Made by a program: the position numbers and the translations under genes. The notes beneath the pieces were generated by a model. The model had not been told where the DNA came from and made no database searches. It worked only from the letters and a program-made list of their open reading frames with translations. 64,000 nucleotides of DNA from CAVZTX01 sp963778375 (GTDB taxonomy: Bacteria > Chloroflexota > Ktedonobacteria > Ktedonobacterales > Ktedonobacteraceae), in NCBI GenBank assembly GCA_963778375.1, contig CAVZTX010000028.1, positions 62,001 to 126,000 of the forward strand. Direction: 5' to 3'. Shown one piece after another: positions 34,055-42,261 of the stretch; positions within the stretch are counted from its first letter, which is position 1, and each line of letters opens with the position of its first letter.

Positions 34055-34168
34055 ATGGAAACTATTATCATTCTGGTTGTTCTATGGATTGCGCTTGATT
34101 TAGCGGCATGGAAGTGGGGATTCGATAGTAGAGACCGTATTCCGAAGGGTGAGAGGCAGACTTTGTAG
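34055..34168 (+). CDS. 37-residue single-helix membrane peptide
   Basis: METIIILVVLWIALDLAAWK is a membrane helix, followed by a charged tail ending GERQTL. AAGGAGC precedes the ATG by 7 nt. It starts 16 nt after the preceding small gene and ends 9 nt before the convergent WYL gene. No family is recognised. Confidence 0.6.
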   Translation: METIIILVVLWIALDLAAWKWGFDSRDRIPKGERQTL

Positions 34169-34177
34169 AACGTGGAT

Positions 34178-35146
34178 TTATGATAAATCTTCACTTGAGC
34201 GTTCTGCCATCCTGACGATCTCGTGTGCCAGCCTCTGTAATGCTTCCCGCAGTTCAGTTGGCTGGCGCACGATGAAAGGGTATCCTAAACCGACAAGGAA
34301 ACGCGCTATCCAGTCGAGATGTTCGACGTAACAGCGCAATACGACTCCACCAGCGACTTGCTCTAAAGCCGCGAGGGTAGAGGGCACTGAGCTTTGTGCT
34401 TCCTCCAACGTTGTTTCGAGCAACACATCGACCGACCATGTTGCAGGTGTCATTGCAATTGAACGTGATACATGGCCAACACTATCGAATCCTTCGGGGC
34501 GAAGAAATGTTTCATCGAGCATGCGAGTGTGTAGCACGCGATCTAGGCGGAATACGCGTAACGCTTGACGTAGATGACAGTAACCAACCGCGTACCAGAA
34601 GCCGGAGCGATAGACGAGGCCATAGAGATCGACAATACGCTCTGTCTGCTCGGATTGCCAGGACTGATAACGTATCCAGACCTTGCGTCCCTGCTGAGCA
34701 GCCGTAGAGAGTGTGCTTACAATCTCTGTAGTGGGAGTTATTCCCGAAGGTGTGACATCAAGTATCAGAGTTTCCTGCACTGCCTGGACACGCTCTCGCA
34801 GTGCATCAGGCAGTACCCGCTCAATCTTAGCCAGCGCTCCTTCGACAGCAGGAGCAGCGATTGTCAAACCTAATTTGCGGGCGGCGAGTAGCCCGAGGGT
34901 CAGGGCAAGCGCCTCGTCTTCTGTGAACATGAGTGGTGGTAGTTTGAAGCCGGGGCGCAACCGATAAGCACCGTGACGACCGCGTCCGCCTTCGACGGGA
35001 ATACCGAGGTCTTGCAACATTGTGATATACCGGCGCACTGTCCGAATGTTGACTTCCAGACGCTCGGCGAGTTCTGGTCCGCTGAGTTGCTGATGAGATT
35101 GCAGCAGTTCGAGTACGGTTAGTACGCGTGTCGTTGGGAAATACAT
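34178..35146 (-). CDS. HTH-WYL (YafY-like) transcriptional regulator
   Basis: 322 residues from ATG 35146 (AAGGAAAA upstream). The DeoR-type helix-turn-helix is clear (RVLTVLELLQSHQQLSGPEL, then RTVRRYITMLQDLGIPVEG), followed by the WYL ligand domain (VWIRYQSW, DLYGLVYRSGFWYAVGYC, VFRLDRVL). WYL regulators often sense nucleic acid or nucleotide ligands. It is divergent from the DinB-like gene, separated by a repeat. Confidence 0.9.
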   Translation of the reverse strand: MYFPTTRVLTVLELLQSHQQLSGPELAERLEVNIRTVRRYITMLQDLGIPVEGGRGRHGAYRLRPGFKLPPLMFTEDEALALTLGLLAARKLGLTIAAPAVEGALAKIERVLPDALRERVQAVQETLILDVTPSGITPTTEIVSTLSTAAQQGRKVWIRYQSWQSEQTERIVDLYGLVYRSGFWYAVGYCHLRQALRVFRLDRVLHTRMLDETFLRPEGFDSVGHVSRSIAMTPATWSVDVLLETTLEEAQSSVPSTLAALEQVAGGVVLRCYVEHLDWIARFLVGLGYPFIVRQPTELREALQRLAHEIVRMAERSSEDLS

Positions 35147-35242
35147 TGAGATTTTCCTTTGCTGGCAAATTTCGTCATATTCAGGGCGAATTATAGCCTC
35201 TTTCTGTGTTAGACTCAAGCCATCTATCTAAGAGAGGCCCTA

Positions 35243-35312
35243 CTGTCATCCTGAGTGAAACGAAGGATCTCTGCGTCCGGCGAACCAGGTCCTTCACTGC
35301 GCTTAGAATGAC
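35243..35312. repeat. Degenerate TGTCATCCTGAGCG-type palindromic pair
   Basis: CTGTCATCCTGAGTGAAACG (from 35243) and an inverted partner ending CGCTTAGAATGAC (35287-35312). Same repeat family as at 47428-47500, but with substitutions. Confidence 0.75.
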
Positions 35313-35349
35313 TGCAAGTCCTCCAAATGTCTATTTATAGGAGGAACAG

Positions 35350-35844
35350 ATGGACAAAGCTACATTGCTCGACAAGATACGTAGTGGCTATGCTGCTCTT
35401 GAGGCGCAACTTGCTCTCTTAAACGAAACCCAAATGACCACCCCTGGCACAGATGGAGGATGGTCAATCAAGGATATTCTTGCTCACATTATGATGTGGC
35501 AGTACCGCTTACTTGATCGGATAGGTGCAATTTCTCGGAACGAGGAACCGGCACTTCTTATTTCAGGTGTGACCAATGAGCAGATCGATAAACTTAATGC
35601 GCAATTCAATGAGGAGAATAAGCCTCGTTCACTCAATGAGATACTGTCTGGCTTGCGTACTTCGCATGCACAGGTGATAGAAGCGGTGCAGACGATGGCA
35701 GACGAGGACCTCTTCGACCCCCAACGGCTTGCATGGATGGATGGTGATCCATTCTGGCATTTAGTCGCCAGCGATACCTATGAACACTACCAAGAACATA
35801 CTGAGTCTATCAAGGAGCTAGTGAACCAGGCAAAAAAATCCTGA
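35350..35844 (+). CDS. DinB-like / ClbS-DfsB family four-helix protein
   Basis: 164 residues. KATLLDKIRSGYAALEAQLALL, GGWSIKDILAHIMMWQYRLL and a final HYQEHTESIKEL give the four-helix DinB-like fold with a His triad (DILAH, TYEHYQEH). Relatives include ClbS, which protects DNA from colibactin, and metal-dependent thiol-transferases; the function here is not determined. AGGAGGAACAG precedes the ATG. It is followed 30 bp later by a YcaQ-like gene, so both may act in DNA protection. Confidence 0.83.
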   Translation: MDKATLLDKIRSGYAALEAQLALLNETQMTTPGTDGGWSIKDILAHIMMWQYRLLDRIGAISRNEEPALLISGVTNEQIDKLNAQFNEENKPRSLNEILSGLRTSHAQVIEAVQTMADEDLFDPQRLAWMDGDPFWHLVASDTYEHYQEHTESIKELVNQAKKS

Positions 35845-35873
35845 GCATGTTTCTGTAAGTAGGAAAGTTATTT

Positions 35874-37079
35874 ATGACGCTGCATATATCTCGTGAACAG
35901 GCGCGCCGTTTCCTTGCCCTTTACCACTTCACTCCCACCGATCTGCCAGGCGTGCTTGATCGTCTTGGGACGGTACAGTACGATCCGCTGAGTCCTGTTG
36001 GACGCAATCCCGACCTTGTTTTTCAGGCGCGTGTACCTGGCTACCAGGTGGATGATTGGCAAAAGGCGGCATATACAGACCGCTTGATCTATGATGCCTG
36101 GGACAAAATGGCTTGTCTTGTGCCGATCAGTGATTGGTCGAAACGCGCGCTGATTCGTGACAAGTACCGTCCTTACCATGATCGAGAGATATTGCAGGCG
36201 GATGCTGAGTTCGCAGCGAGTGTACTGGCGACAATCGAGGCACAAGGACCGCTTTCACCATTGGAATTTGAAGACCGTTCGCGCATGGAAGATGGTCACT
36301 CCTGGTGGGGCCTGAGCCGTAATAAGCGCATCTTGCGTTCATTATGGGCAAGTGGCCTGCTGGTAACACATCATCGCAAGGGAGGGCGGCATTATTATGA
36401 CCTGCCAGAACGGGTCATCCCGGCGGGGCATTTTAACGCGCCACCTTTACTAGATGTAGCCGAGTATCACCGTTGGATCGTGACGCGACGATTCCAGGCC
36501 GCGGGCATCTTGCGTCCTGTGACTGATCCTGCTATTTGGAGTGGATGTGGCACTGCTGCAGAACGAGCACGGGCAGTGAAGGAGTTGGTTGAAGCGGGTG
36601 TTTTGACGCCCATTAGTATAGGTGAGAAGCCATTGTCCTTCTATATGCTCACCGATACCCTTCATTTGCTCGCTGAGTCGTTACCAAAGCCCCGCATGAT
36701 TTTTGTAGGTCCACTTGATAGTTTGCTGTGGGATCGCAAGGGAGTGATGCAGATCTTCGATTTTGATTACGTCTGGGAAGTCTATAAGCCTCCGACACAA
36801 CGTAAATGGGGATACTATGTACTGCCCGTCTTCTATGGTGATCGTTTTGTTGCACGGTTCGATTCCCGTCTGGAAAAAGGTGTATGGACAATTTCGCGCT
36901 GGTGGTGGGAATCCGATATTACTCTCAATGCTGAGCTGCTTGATGCATTACGGGTTGCTGTTGAGAAGTTTTTGTATTATTTACGTGCTAATGATGTGCG
37001 TGTAGATGAGGGAGCGGATGCGACAGTAAGGCAGGTCATTGCTGATGCTAATGCGAATAGATCAGTTTCCTTTAGCTAA
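35874..37079 (+). CDS. YcaQ/AlkX-like winged-helix DNA glycosylase family protein
   Basis: 401 residues of the HTH_42 (DUF1006) family. LGTVQYDPLSPVGRNPDLVFQAR carries the QYD motif that supplies the catalytic residues in the interstrand-crosslink glycosylase YcaQ (AlkX), and WDKMACLVP, SRNKRILRSLWASGLL and FVGPLDSLLWDR are further family blocks. Predicted to unhook alkylated or crosslinked bases. The pairing with a ClbS/DinB-like gene supports a genotoxin-resistance role, as inference. Confidence 0.85.
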   Translation: MTLHISREQARRFLALYHFTPTDLPGVLDRLGTVQYDPLSPVGRNPDLVFQARVPGYQVDDWQKAAYTDRLIYDAWDKMACLVPISDWSKRALIRDKYRPYHDREILQADAEFAASVLATIEAQGPLSPLEFEDRSRMEDGHSWWGLSRNKRILRSLWASGLLVTHHRKGGRHYYDLPERVIPAGHFNAPPLLDVAEYHRWIVTRRFQAAGILRPVTDPAIWSGCGTAAERARAVKELVEAGVLTPISIGEKPLSFYMLTDTLHLLAESLPKPRMIFVGPLDSLLWDRKGVMQIFDFDYVWEVYKPPTQRKWGYYVLPVFYGDRFVARFDSRLEKGVWTISRWWWESDITLNAELLDALRVAVEKFLYYLRANDVRVDEGADATVRQVIADANANRSVSFS

Positions 37080-37129
37080 TAAATCAGTGCTTCATTCATA
37101 ACTCTGGAATTTGGAGAGGTTAAATAATG

Positions 37130-37153
37130 TTGTATACTTTAAACAATATACAA
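37130..37153 (+). promoter_or_regulatory. Operator-like inverted repeat TTGTATA-N10-TATACAA
   Basis: A 7-bp perfect inverted repeat just after a strong start-like site (GGAGAGGTTAAATAATG, 37113-37129) that opens only a 26-codon frame. Probably the regulatory start of the gene whose body was deleted, leaving the MFS tail below. Confidence 0.4.
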
Positions 37154-37182
37154 TCTAACGTCTCTGGTTTTCTTTGTAAAGA

Positions 37183-37404
37183 ATGCGGCACAGGCTTACG
37201 GATCTAACGGACCTGGGGTTATGGAATGCCTCGTCAACACTACCTGTGATCATTGCGCCTGTGCTCGGCAGCCTGATTATTACCATTACCAATGCATTTG
37301 TGCCGATTCAGGTGTCGTACCGTGTGGTTTTCGCGCTTGCAACCCTTGCTATGCTGCTTGGAGCTATCTTTGTGTTGAGAGTGCGAGAAAAGGAGTCAGA
37401 CAGT
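37183..37404 (+). pseudogene. C-terminal remnant of an MFS transporter
   Basis: About 74 residues: LGLWNASSTLPVIIAPVLGS and the following two membrane helices, ending LRVREKE, match the last two helices of major-facilitator transporters. The first ten helices are absent. The frame runs on, without a stop, into the YkoP-like gene. Confidence 0.7.
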
Positions 37405-37455
37405 AGGAACATGGTCAATCGGGTAGGGGACGCGAAAGCGACCGAAGGAATTAAT

Positions 37456-38139
37456 ATGCGTTCCGCTCAGGCAGTGGCGGCAATCAATCAGGCTGTACGC
37501 CGTCGCACGCTCGGCTTTGGATGGAGACTGGCGTTTCAAACGCGAGCTGGGAAGGCACGGGGCTTTTTGCGTTTCTGGCCGTTTTGGGAGTGGCTGACGC
37601 TCACTATCTGGCGTACAAAGCCAGTGCCTCACGCACCTCATGGTCTCTTTCAGGTTCATTTCATTCGTTATCGAGGAAAACCGATTGATCTGCCTGATGG
37701 GACACATATCGGGCGAGGCGACCGGATAGGCGAACTACATTTCCGCAATCGTGTGCTGCTAGATGCGACAAGACGCACAAGCTCCTGGGGACTATTGAAG
37801 ATGATGATGGAGGACTTGCAGGCAGTAGCAGCGTGGACACAAACACTAGATTTTCCTGTCGATCTGCGTGCATTTTATGGTCTGACGTTGCTGAGCCGTG
37901 GTGCGCCTCGTATTGGCTTTACGCTGCGCGAGCGGCCACGAAGCTTGCAAGCATGGTTGGATCGTTTCTTCATGAATGGACTCCTGGTGCTCTACAATGA
38001 GAAGGGGTTGGATCGCCTGCTTCAAGGTACAACCTATGGTTCTTATCCCCAAGAGGTTTGGATGTCACGGGGGGAATTGGTGAGAAGGTATGGGGAGCAA
38101 GATGTCTTCCCGGTTCAGAATTATCCTAAACTCAAATGA
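37456..38139 (+). CDS. YkoP-like domain protein
   Basis: About 227 residues from ATG 37456, chosen because GAAGGA lies 6 nt ahead. GLFQVHFIRYRGKPIDLPDGTHIGRGDRIGELHFRNRVL and the C-terminal FFMNGLLVLYNEKGLDRLL correspond to the YkoP family of uncharacterised Bacillus-type proteins, often found with glycosyltransferase (YkoT-like) genes. The open frame upstream belongs to an MFS remnant, giving an apparent fusion of 318 residues. Its last 8 bp overlap the convergent membrane-protein gene. Confidence 0.7.
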   Translation: MRSAQAVAAINQAVRRRTLGFGWRLAFQTRAGKARGFLRFWPFWEWLTLTIWRTKPVPHAPHGLFQVHFIRYRGKPIDLPDGTHIGRGDRIGELHFRNRVLLDATRRTSSWGLLKMMMEDLQAVAAWTQTLDFPVDLRAFYGLTLLSRGAPRIGFTLRERPRSLQAWLDRFFMNGLLVLYNEKGLDRLLQGTTYGSYPQEVWMSRGELVRRYGEQDVFPVQNYPKLK

Positions 38140-38890
38140 TAGACGCTAGGCTACCTGCTACCAGTAGGAGTGCCAGGCCATCAACCAGTCGCCAGCGCCA
38201 CTGGGTCAATATAATGCTATCTGTGCAACTTCCGTTCAGATGTTTACGATTACGCAGTACGCCGAAAGCACGACCACCACCGTGTGCCACTCCAATGGCT
38301 ATACCGACACTCATTGCTGCAAAGCGACCGTGGATTAGAGGAAGCAGAAGTGGCAACAACCACATCCCTGCATAAGGATTTCTCGTAAGTAGGCCAGGAC
38401 CCAGACATGCCCCCCATATGAGAGCCTGCATCCTTGCCGAGCGCCCTTTCAGCCAGTGTGCAGGAACTTGCCATGCCAGACCGAATGGCCGGAAAGGAAG
38501 TCCTAGTGCTTCACACATCCCAAAGACTAGGGCATATATGCCTGCTATCAGGGATATTGCCAATGATACCGCTCCTAACGGTTGAAGCATCACCCCTATT
38601 ATTCCCCAGACGATTGCTGCTGGCAGAATATAAGCAGCAATATAGAGTACCCTGCTTATGCTGTATCCTCGCCCGGAGGATAATACGGCACTCGTCGCCG
38701 CATTGAAGCCTCAAGGCGAAGCAAGCTTTCCCATCCCAATCAGTGCAGCTAAGCCAATTGAGAAGAGCGCTATAGGTGCAGCAAAGGAGCCATGTTGCCA
38801 TAGTAATTTAGTCAAAGCAAAGCCAGTGACTAAAGTAACTCCAGCTATAAAGAGGTGAATACGTCGGTTCGTCATCCATGATTCAAGCAT
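38132..38890 (-). pseudogene. Polytopic membrane protein of the MauA-like cluster, interrupted by one TGA
   Basis: From ATG 38890 (AAGGTG upstream) the frame is open for 252 codons except for a single TGA at 38711-38713 (codon 60). Both sides are in the same frame and strongly hydrophobic: helices before the stop (IHLFIAGVTLVTGFAL, APIALFSIGLAALIG) and after it (VLYIAAYILPAAIVWGIIG, AVSLAISLIAGIYALVFG, MWLLPLLLPLI). It is last in the minus-strand cluster, 14 nt after the MauA-like gene. A recent nonsense mutation, a sequence error or recoding are all possible. The family is not recognised. Confidence 0.65.
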
Positions 38891-38903
38891 GAAGCCGCAC
38901 CTT

Positions 38904-39416
38904 TCAAACACTCACAGTCGCATCGACAAGCTGCCTCATCTTCGCCTCGTGAGCAAGGCGTCTCATCTCAGCTTCAACGTCCTTTGGATGACAACAGCCA
39001 GAACAGATGATATCACTCAGTATAATACAGGTGTTACTACAAGTAGTACATCTACAATCTCTACATGTCCTGTAACCTAAGCCACATTGACCAAAACCAC
39101 TGCATCCGATCCAGGTACCATCATCCCAAGGGCAGAGATTAGTGGTGTGCACAAAGCAACCATCAGTTTTAACACAAGTAACACAATTAGACGGGCAATA
39201 TTGATGAAAAGTACCGGTACCAGAACCAGAACATGTGCTATTACAGTCACATCCATTTGCGAAAGCCGTGCTCAGATTTACAAAGTTACCGAGCGTTAGA
39301 CCTGCAATGGTGACAAAGGCTCCCTTTACTGTCTTGTAGAGAAAGCGCCGACGGCTCGTTGTTCGTACTATCGATTCTGACCAGTCACTTACTTGCTTAT
39401 CAAAATCCTCGAGCAT
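38904..39416 (-). CDS. Tat-exported cysteine-rich protein resembling methylamine dehydrogenase light chain (MauA)
   Basis: 170 residues from ATG 39416, with GGAGG 6 nt ahead. The leader LEDFDKQVSDW...TTSRRRFL (twin Arg 22-23) and hydrophobic core 33-45 end at AFA (51-53), the layout of MauA signals. The mature part has 18 Cys between 56 and 142. NLCPWDDGTWIGCSG (93-107) and YRTCRDC resemble the MauA segments around the first TTQ Trp (ASWVASC, YRDCCG). The MauA block DIIWCFG aligns with DIICSG (135-140), where the second TTQ Trp is absent; no Trp follows residue 102. So a TTQ cofactor of the known kind cannot form. It is likely a disulfide-rich exported protein of unknown activity. Confidence 0.7.
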   Translation of the reverse strand: MLEDFDKQVSDWSESIVRTTSRRRFLYKTVKGAFVTIAGLTLGNFVNLSTAFANGCDCNSTCSGSGTGTFHQYCPSNCVTCVKTDGCFVHTTNLCPWDDGTWIGCSGFGQCGLGYRTCRDCRCTTCSNTCIILSDIICSGCCHPKDVEAEMRRLAHEAKMRQLVDATVSV

Positions 39417-39449
39417 TGCCAACCTCCGGTAGAAACTTTCATTTCTTCT

Positions 39450-40055
39450 CTATTTGGGATGAGGCACTACTTGCACAACACTACGATTGGCGTTTCGCAC
39501 TATCTTACGCATGCTGCTTTCATCTCCTACAATGCCTTTGGCCCGAATTTCCCCCTTTGGATCAATCACATACATGAAGGGAGTGGAATGGGTCTGATAC
39601 AATTTGAAAGGGACATCTCTTTCACTTCTACTGATAGGTACGGATGCCGTTCTAAACTCTTCAACGGCTGCAACCAAAGCTGGGTCTGCGCTTGTGACAA
39701 CCAGAATCTGCGTGTTCGTTAATTCAGGGGCGAGTCGATGGAGCGCACGCAAGGCATTCTGGCAACTTACACATCCTGGATCAGCAAAGAGCAGCAAGGA
39801 CCACTTGCCATTTGGGTCAAAACGTTCAGGCAGATATGCTTGATTCAAAGACGTATAGGTAAAAGTTGGAGCCTGCTGTCCAATTGCTAGTCCATCGCCT
39901 TCGCTGCCTATCTCCTTGAGATGCATTACGTATCCAAGCTGACGATACGCTATAATCACCAAGCATCCCAGGGCAAAAATCAGAACCCATTGGCTCACTA
40001 CAACCCAGAGCGGCAAACTGATATCAGCAAAAAGGAAATGCATATCAATACTCAT
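39450..40055 (-). CDS. MauD-like membrane-anchored redoxin with CVSC site
   Basis: 201 residues. One membrane helix (14-36) is followed by a thioredoxin-fold domain: IGQQAPTFTYTSL, LLLFADPGCVSCQNAL (redox CVSC) and STPFMYVIDPKGEIRAKG (cis-Pro region). This matches MauD-type disulfide-handling proteins, which act with MauE to fold the Cys-rich MauA subunit outside the membrane. It overlaps the MauE-like gene by 4 bp (ATGA) and is followed by the MauA-like gene 33 nt downstream. Confidence 0.82.
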   Translation of the reverse strand: MSIDMHFLFADISLPLWVVVSQWVLIFALGCLVIIAYRQLGYVMHLKEIGSEGDGLAIGQQAPTFTYTSLNQAYLPERFDPNGKWSLLLFADPGCVSCQNALRALHRLAPELTNTQILVVTSADPALVAAVEEFRTASVPISRSERDVPFKLYQTHSTPFMYVIDPKGEIRAKGIVGDESSMRKIVRNANRSVVQVVPHPK

Positions 40056-40606
40056 GAGGACATTCTTCCCTTGAGCAAAGCTATCGTGGTAGCTGCTTGT
40101 GCTACTCCAATGGCAAAGACTAGATATCCAGCCACCAGGAGTAGCCTAACCATGAGCGGCTCATCGGTTTGCAGAGTAGGAGTACTCGTCCCCCACCAGA
40201 GGACAATAACCGCTATTGTTGTAAGCAACAAACTACGGACCAAGCCACGACGACTGAACTGTGAATCGCTCAATGCTCCAAAGCAACGACACGTCGCCGA
40301 AGGAGCTTTGCGAAGAGCAATGATGACAACGAGACTGAAGCCACTCATAAGGATGAGCACAGCACCATTTATGAAGGTAGGCCAGAGACCACTGACTAAT
40401 GCGAGTCCTAACATCACTTCCACTAGTGGGAGCGTAAATGCGCTTCCATGCACAAGATGCCTCCGATGAGCAGGTACTCCTAATGCTATTAAAGTCGCAG
40501 CAAAGCTGTGGAGATCAGCCAATTTCGCTGCGCCCGCCGCAACCAGTACTGATGCTAAAGAAGCTCTCATCAAGAGAACTACTACCTGAGCAATTTGGCT
40601 TGTCAT
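40052..40606 (-). CDS. MauE/DoxX-family membrane protein
   Basis: 184 residues with four to five helices. LMRASLASVLVAAGAAKLADLHSF at the start and ATCRCFGALSD in the loop (the CxCFG motif of MauE) identify the family, whose members pass redox equivalents to MauD-type redoxins. Start and stop codons overlap both neighbours by 4 bp (ATGA), so the three genes are translationally coupled. Confidence 0.85.
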   Translation of the reverse strand: MTSQIAQVVVLLMRASLASVLVAAGAAKLADLHSFAATLIALGVPAHRRHLVHGSAFTLPLVEVMLGLALVSGLWPTFINGAVLILMSGFSLVVIIALRKAPSATCRCFGALSDSQFSRRGLVRSLLLTTIAVIVLWWGTSTPTLQTDEPLMVRLLLVAGYLVFAIGVAQAATTIALLKGRMSS

Positions 40607-41163
40607 CTGCTCACTCCCTCAAGTGAATGGTCTTCAAGTTCGCCTCTCTGAGCGAGATGCCAGACCTGGACCAACAATGCCTTGGAGTTGACCAGCCCAC
40701 ACCAATGCACCATGCCATGAGGATCAAGGAGAAATACAAAGGGCATAACACGCACCTTGTAGTAATCATACAGGGCTGAATCGACAGGAACAACCGGCAC
40801 CTGGAGATCAAGCCCACGTACAATGGCTTCACAGATTTCCTGATTCCTTCGTGAAAGGACGAGCACTTCCAACCCCTCAACAGTCGAGGCAAGATAGTGC
40901 ATGCCAGCAACCAAATCGGGGAATCGACCGAGAGCATGATCAGCGAAGATGAGGAATTGCCAATGATCATCAGCAGGAGTCTTTCGTACTTGTCCAGCTA
41001 CATCAGGGAGATTCCAAGGTGGAGCAGTTTTTCCAGGTGGAATTCCATCACGGGCAATACCAATCAAACTTTCGAGCCGTACTACGCCAGTTTGTACAAT
41101 GAGAAGCAAGCTCAATATGAGAAAGACCGACGCTATAACCAAAAATGCGACACTTTGAAGCAT
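40603..41163 (-). CDS. Second MauD-like redoxin, active-site cysteines lost
   Basis: 186 residues. One N-terminal helix (5-25), then a thioredoxin-like domain with IPPGKTAPPWNLPDVAG, FLIFADHALGRFPDLVAG and VRVMPFVFLLDPHGMVHWCG. Where its paralogue has GCVSC it has DHALGRF, so no CxxC is present; the cis-Pro loop remains (MPF). It may be a binding or scaffold partner rather than an oxidoreductase. It overlaps the MauE-like gene by 4 bp. Confidence 0.8.
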   Translation of the reverse strand: MLQSVAFLVIASVFLILSLLLIVQTGVVRLESLIGIARDGIPPGKTAPPWNLPDVAGQVRKTPADDHWQFLIFADHALGRFPDLVAGMHYLASTVEGLEVLVLSRRNQEICEAIVRGLDLQVPVVPVDSALYDYYKVRVMPFVFLLDPHGMVHWCGLVNSKALLVQVWHLAQRGELEDHSLEGVSR

Positions 41164-41253
41164 CTCTATAATGAACCTCTCTCATCAGAAGGTACAAACC
41201 CTCTATACGTTGACCCAACAAATGAAATGATGAAGACTAAGAAGGTTTTCTCA

Positions 41254-41889
41254 TTACAAGCCTGCAGCAAACGGCATACGCCAACTACCCCCTGGCCAAC
41301 TAGCTTCCAGATAGTAGCAGCCTGCCTTGGGGATGAACACGGTCGATGGGAATGCAGCCCAGCCATGATCCGATGCTGTGATGGTTCCTGGATGAAGTGG
41401 ATCTAACAATGGTGAGGGAGTGGGGCCATCCCCAAAGTTAAACCAGATAGGAGTAGCATCATTTGAAGAGCCACCACGAAGAGTTACCGGATGAGTATAG
41501 TGAGGACCCACCACCCAGAGAGCTTTTACTCCCCATCCGTGTTCATAAGAATGAGCACCGGTCAAACTCATATCCGGACCATCGCCAATCAGCCATAACC
41601 ACGGCCCACCGACACCGGGTCCGAATTCGGAGTCGAGGTATCTGGAAGTGGGACTTGGCCCCAATGCGCAATCGGTAGGCATCCGTCCGACATTGGTTGC
41701 ATTCGCGATAATCGGTGTAGGAAGAGGAGTAGAGTAGGTAGGCTGTGACTGTGCAAACGCGGTAAGATGGGCGCTATCGACCGTTGGGGTAGATGATGTC
41801 TGTGGCGGTGAAGTTGAGGTACAAGCACTTAGAACCAGGACAAATCCCGCAAACACCAGTATTCGAGAAAAGGCGCATCTCCGGTTCAT
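41254..41889 (-). CDS. Lipoprotein heading the MauA-like cluster
   Basis: 211 residues from ATG 41889 (AAAGGTGTGG upstream). The signal ends in the lipobox LSAC, followed by a Ser/Thr/Pro-rich linker. The folded part (from about residue 65) is rich in Trp, Gly and Pro (GPGVGGPWLWLIGDGPD, GWGVKALWVVGPHYTHP, GCYYLEASWPGGSWRMPF) and looks like a small beta-sandwich. Family not recognised. It lies 90 bp before the redoxin gene on the same strand. Confidence 0.7.
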   Translation of the reverse strand: MNRRCAFSRILVFAGFVLVLSACTSTSPPQTSSTPTVDSAHLTAFAQSQPTYSTPLPTPIIANATNVGRMPTDCALGPSPTSRYLDSEFGPGVGGPWLWLIGDGPDMSLTGAHSYEHGWGVKALWVVGPHYTHPVTLRGGSSNDATPIWFNFGDGPTPSPLLDPLHPGTITASDHGWAAFPSTVFIPKAGCYYLEASWPGGSWRMPFAAGL

Positions 41890-41976
41890 GACCACACCTT
41901 TATACCTTTTCTATCTGGCAACACACTGACTCTATGATAACATATATTGTTACATAATACAAGGGCAAAACACCTC

Positions 41977-42005
41977 TTGCTTGTTTCTAAAATATATGGT
42001 ATACT
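41977..42005 (+). promoter_or_regulatory. Promoter TTGCTT-17-TATACT upstream of secA
   Basis: TTGCTT (41977-41982), 17-nt spacer ending TGG, TATACT (42000-42005). A second TGG-TATAAT lies at 42173-42181, inside the short leader frame. Either could drive secA. Confidence 0.65.
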
Positions 42006-42094
42006 CTCAATAAGCAAGCAAAGAGGCAAACCATCCTCGCCTCTCATCTCATCGTGCTATCACCTCTATTCACCCTTCAGAAAGGCACGCTCCC

Positions 42095-42241
42095 ATGACC
42101 CTCACTCTCGTTCACTCAGTTGATCCAAATAGCCTGATAGCCCCATATAACCGCTCTGTTATGACTCAAGTATGGTATAATGAGTTGGATTATTTGAACG
42201 CTATGCCATGTTATTACTATAGATACGAACACTCGCATTAA
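42095..42241 (+). CDS. Possible 48-residue leader peptide upstream of secA
   Basis: ATG 42095 (AAAGG 10 nt upstream) opens 48 codons ending 20 nt before the secA start, whose AGGAGA site follows the stop directly. The peptide (VWYNELDYLNAMPCYYYRY in its second half) has no signal sequence, unlike SecM. The frame also contains a TATAAT. It could be a chance frame or an upstream control frame. Confidence 0.3.
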   Translation: MTLTLVHSVDPNSLIAPYNRSVMTQVWYNELDYLNAMPCYYYRYEHSH

Positions 42242-42261
42242 GCTCAGGAGAACACTACAAT

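Noticed and set aside
38711..38713. Selenocysteine or TGA recoding in the membrane-protein gene
   Set aside because: No SECIS-like hairpin is evident and the residue falls in a loop between membrane helices with no redox motif.
38904..39416. Genuine methylamine dehydrogenase light chain
   Set aside because: The second TTQ Trp position is not Trp, and heavy chain, MauG and amicyanin genes are absent from the window.
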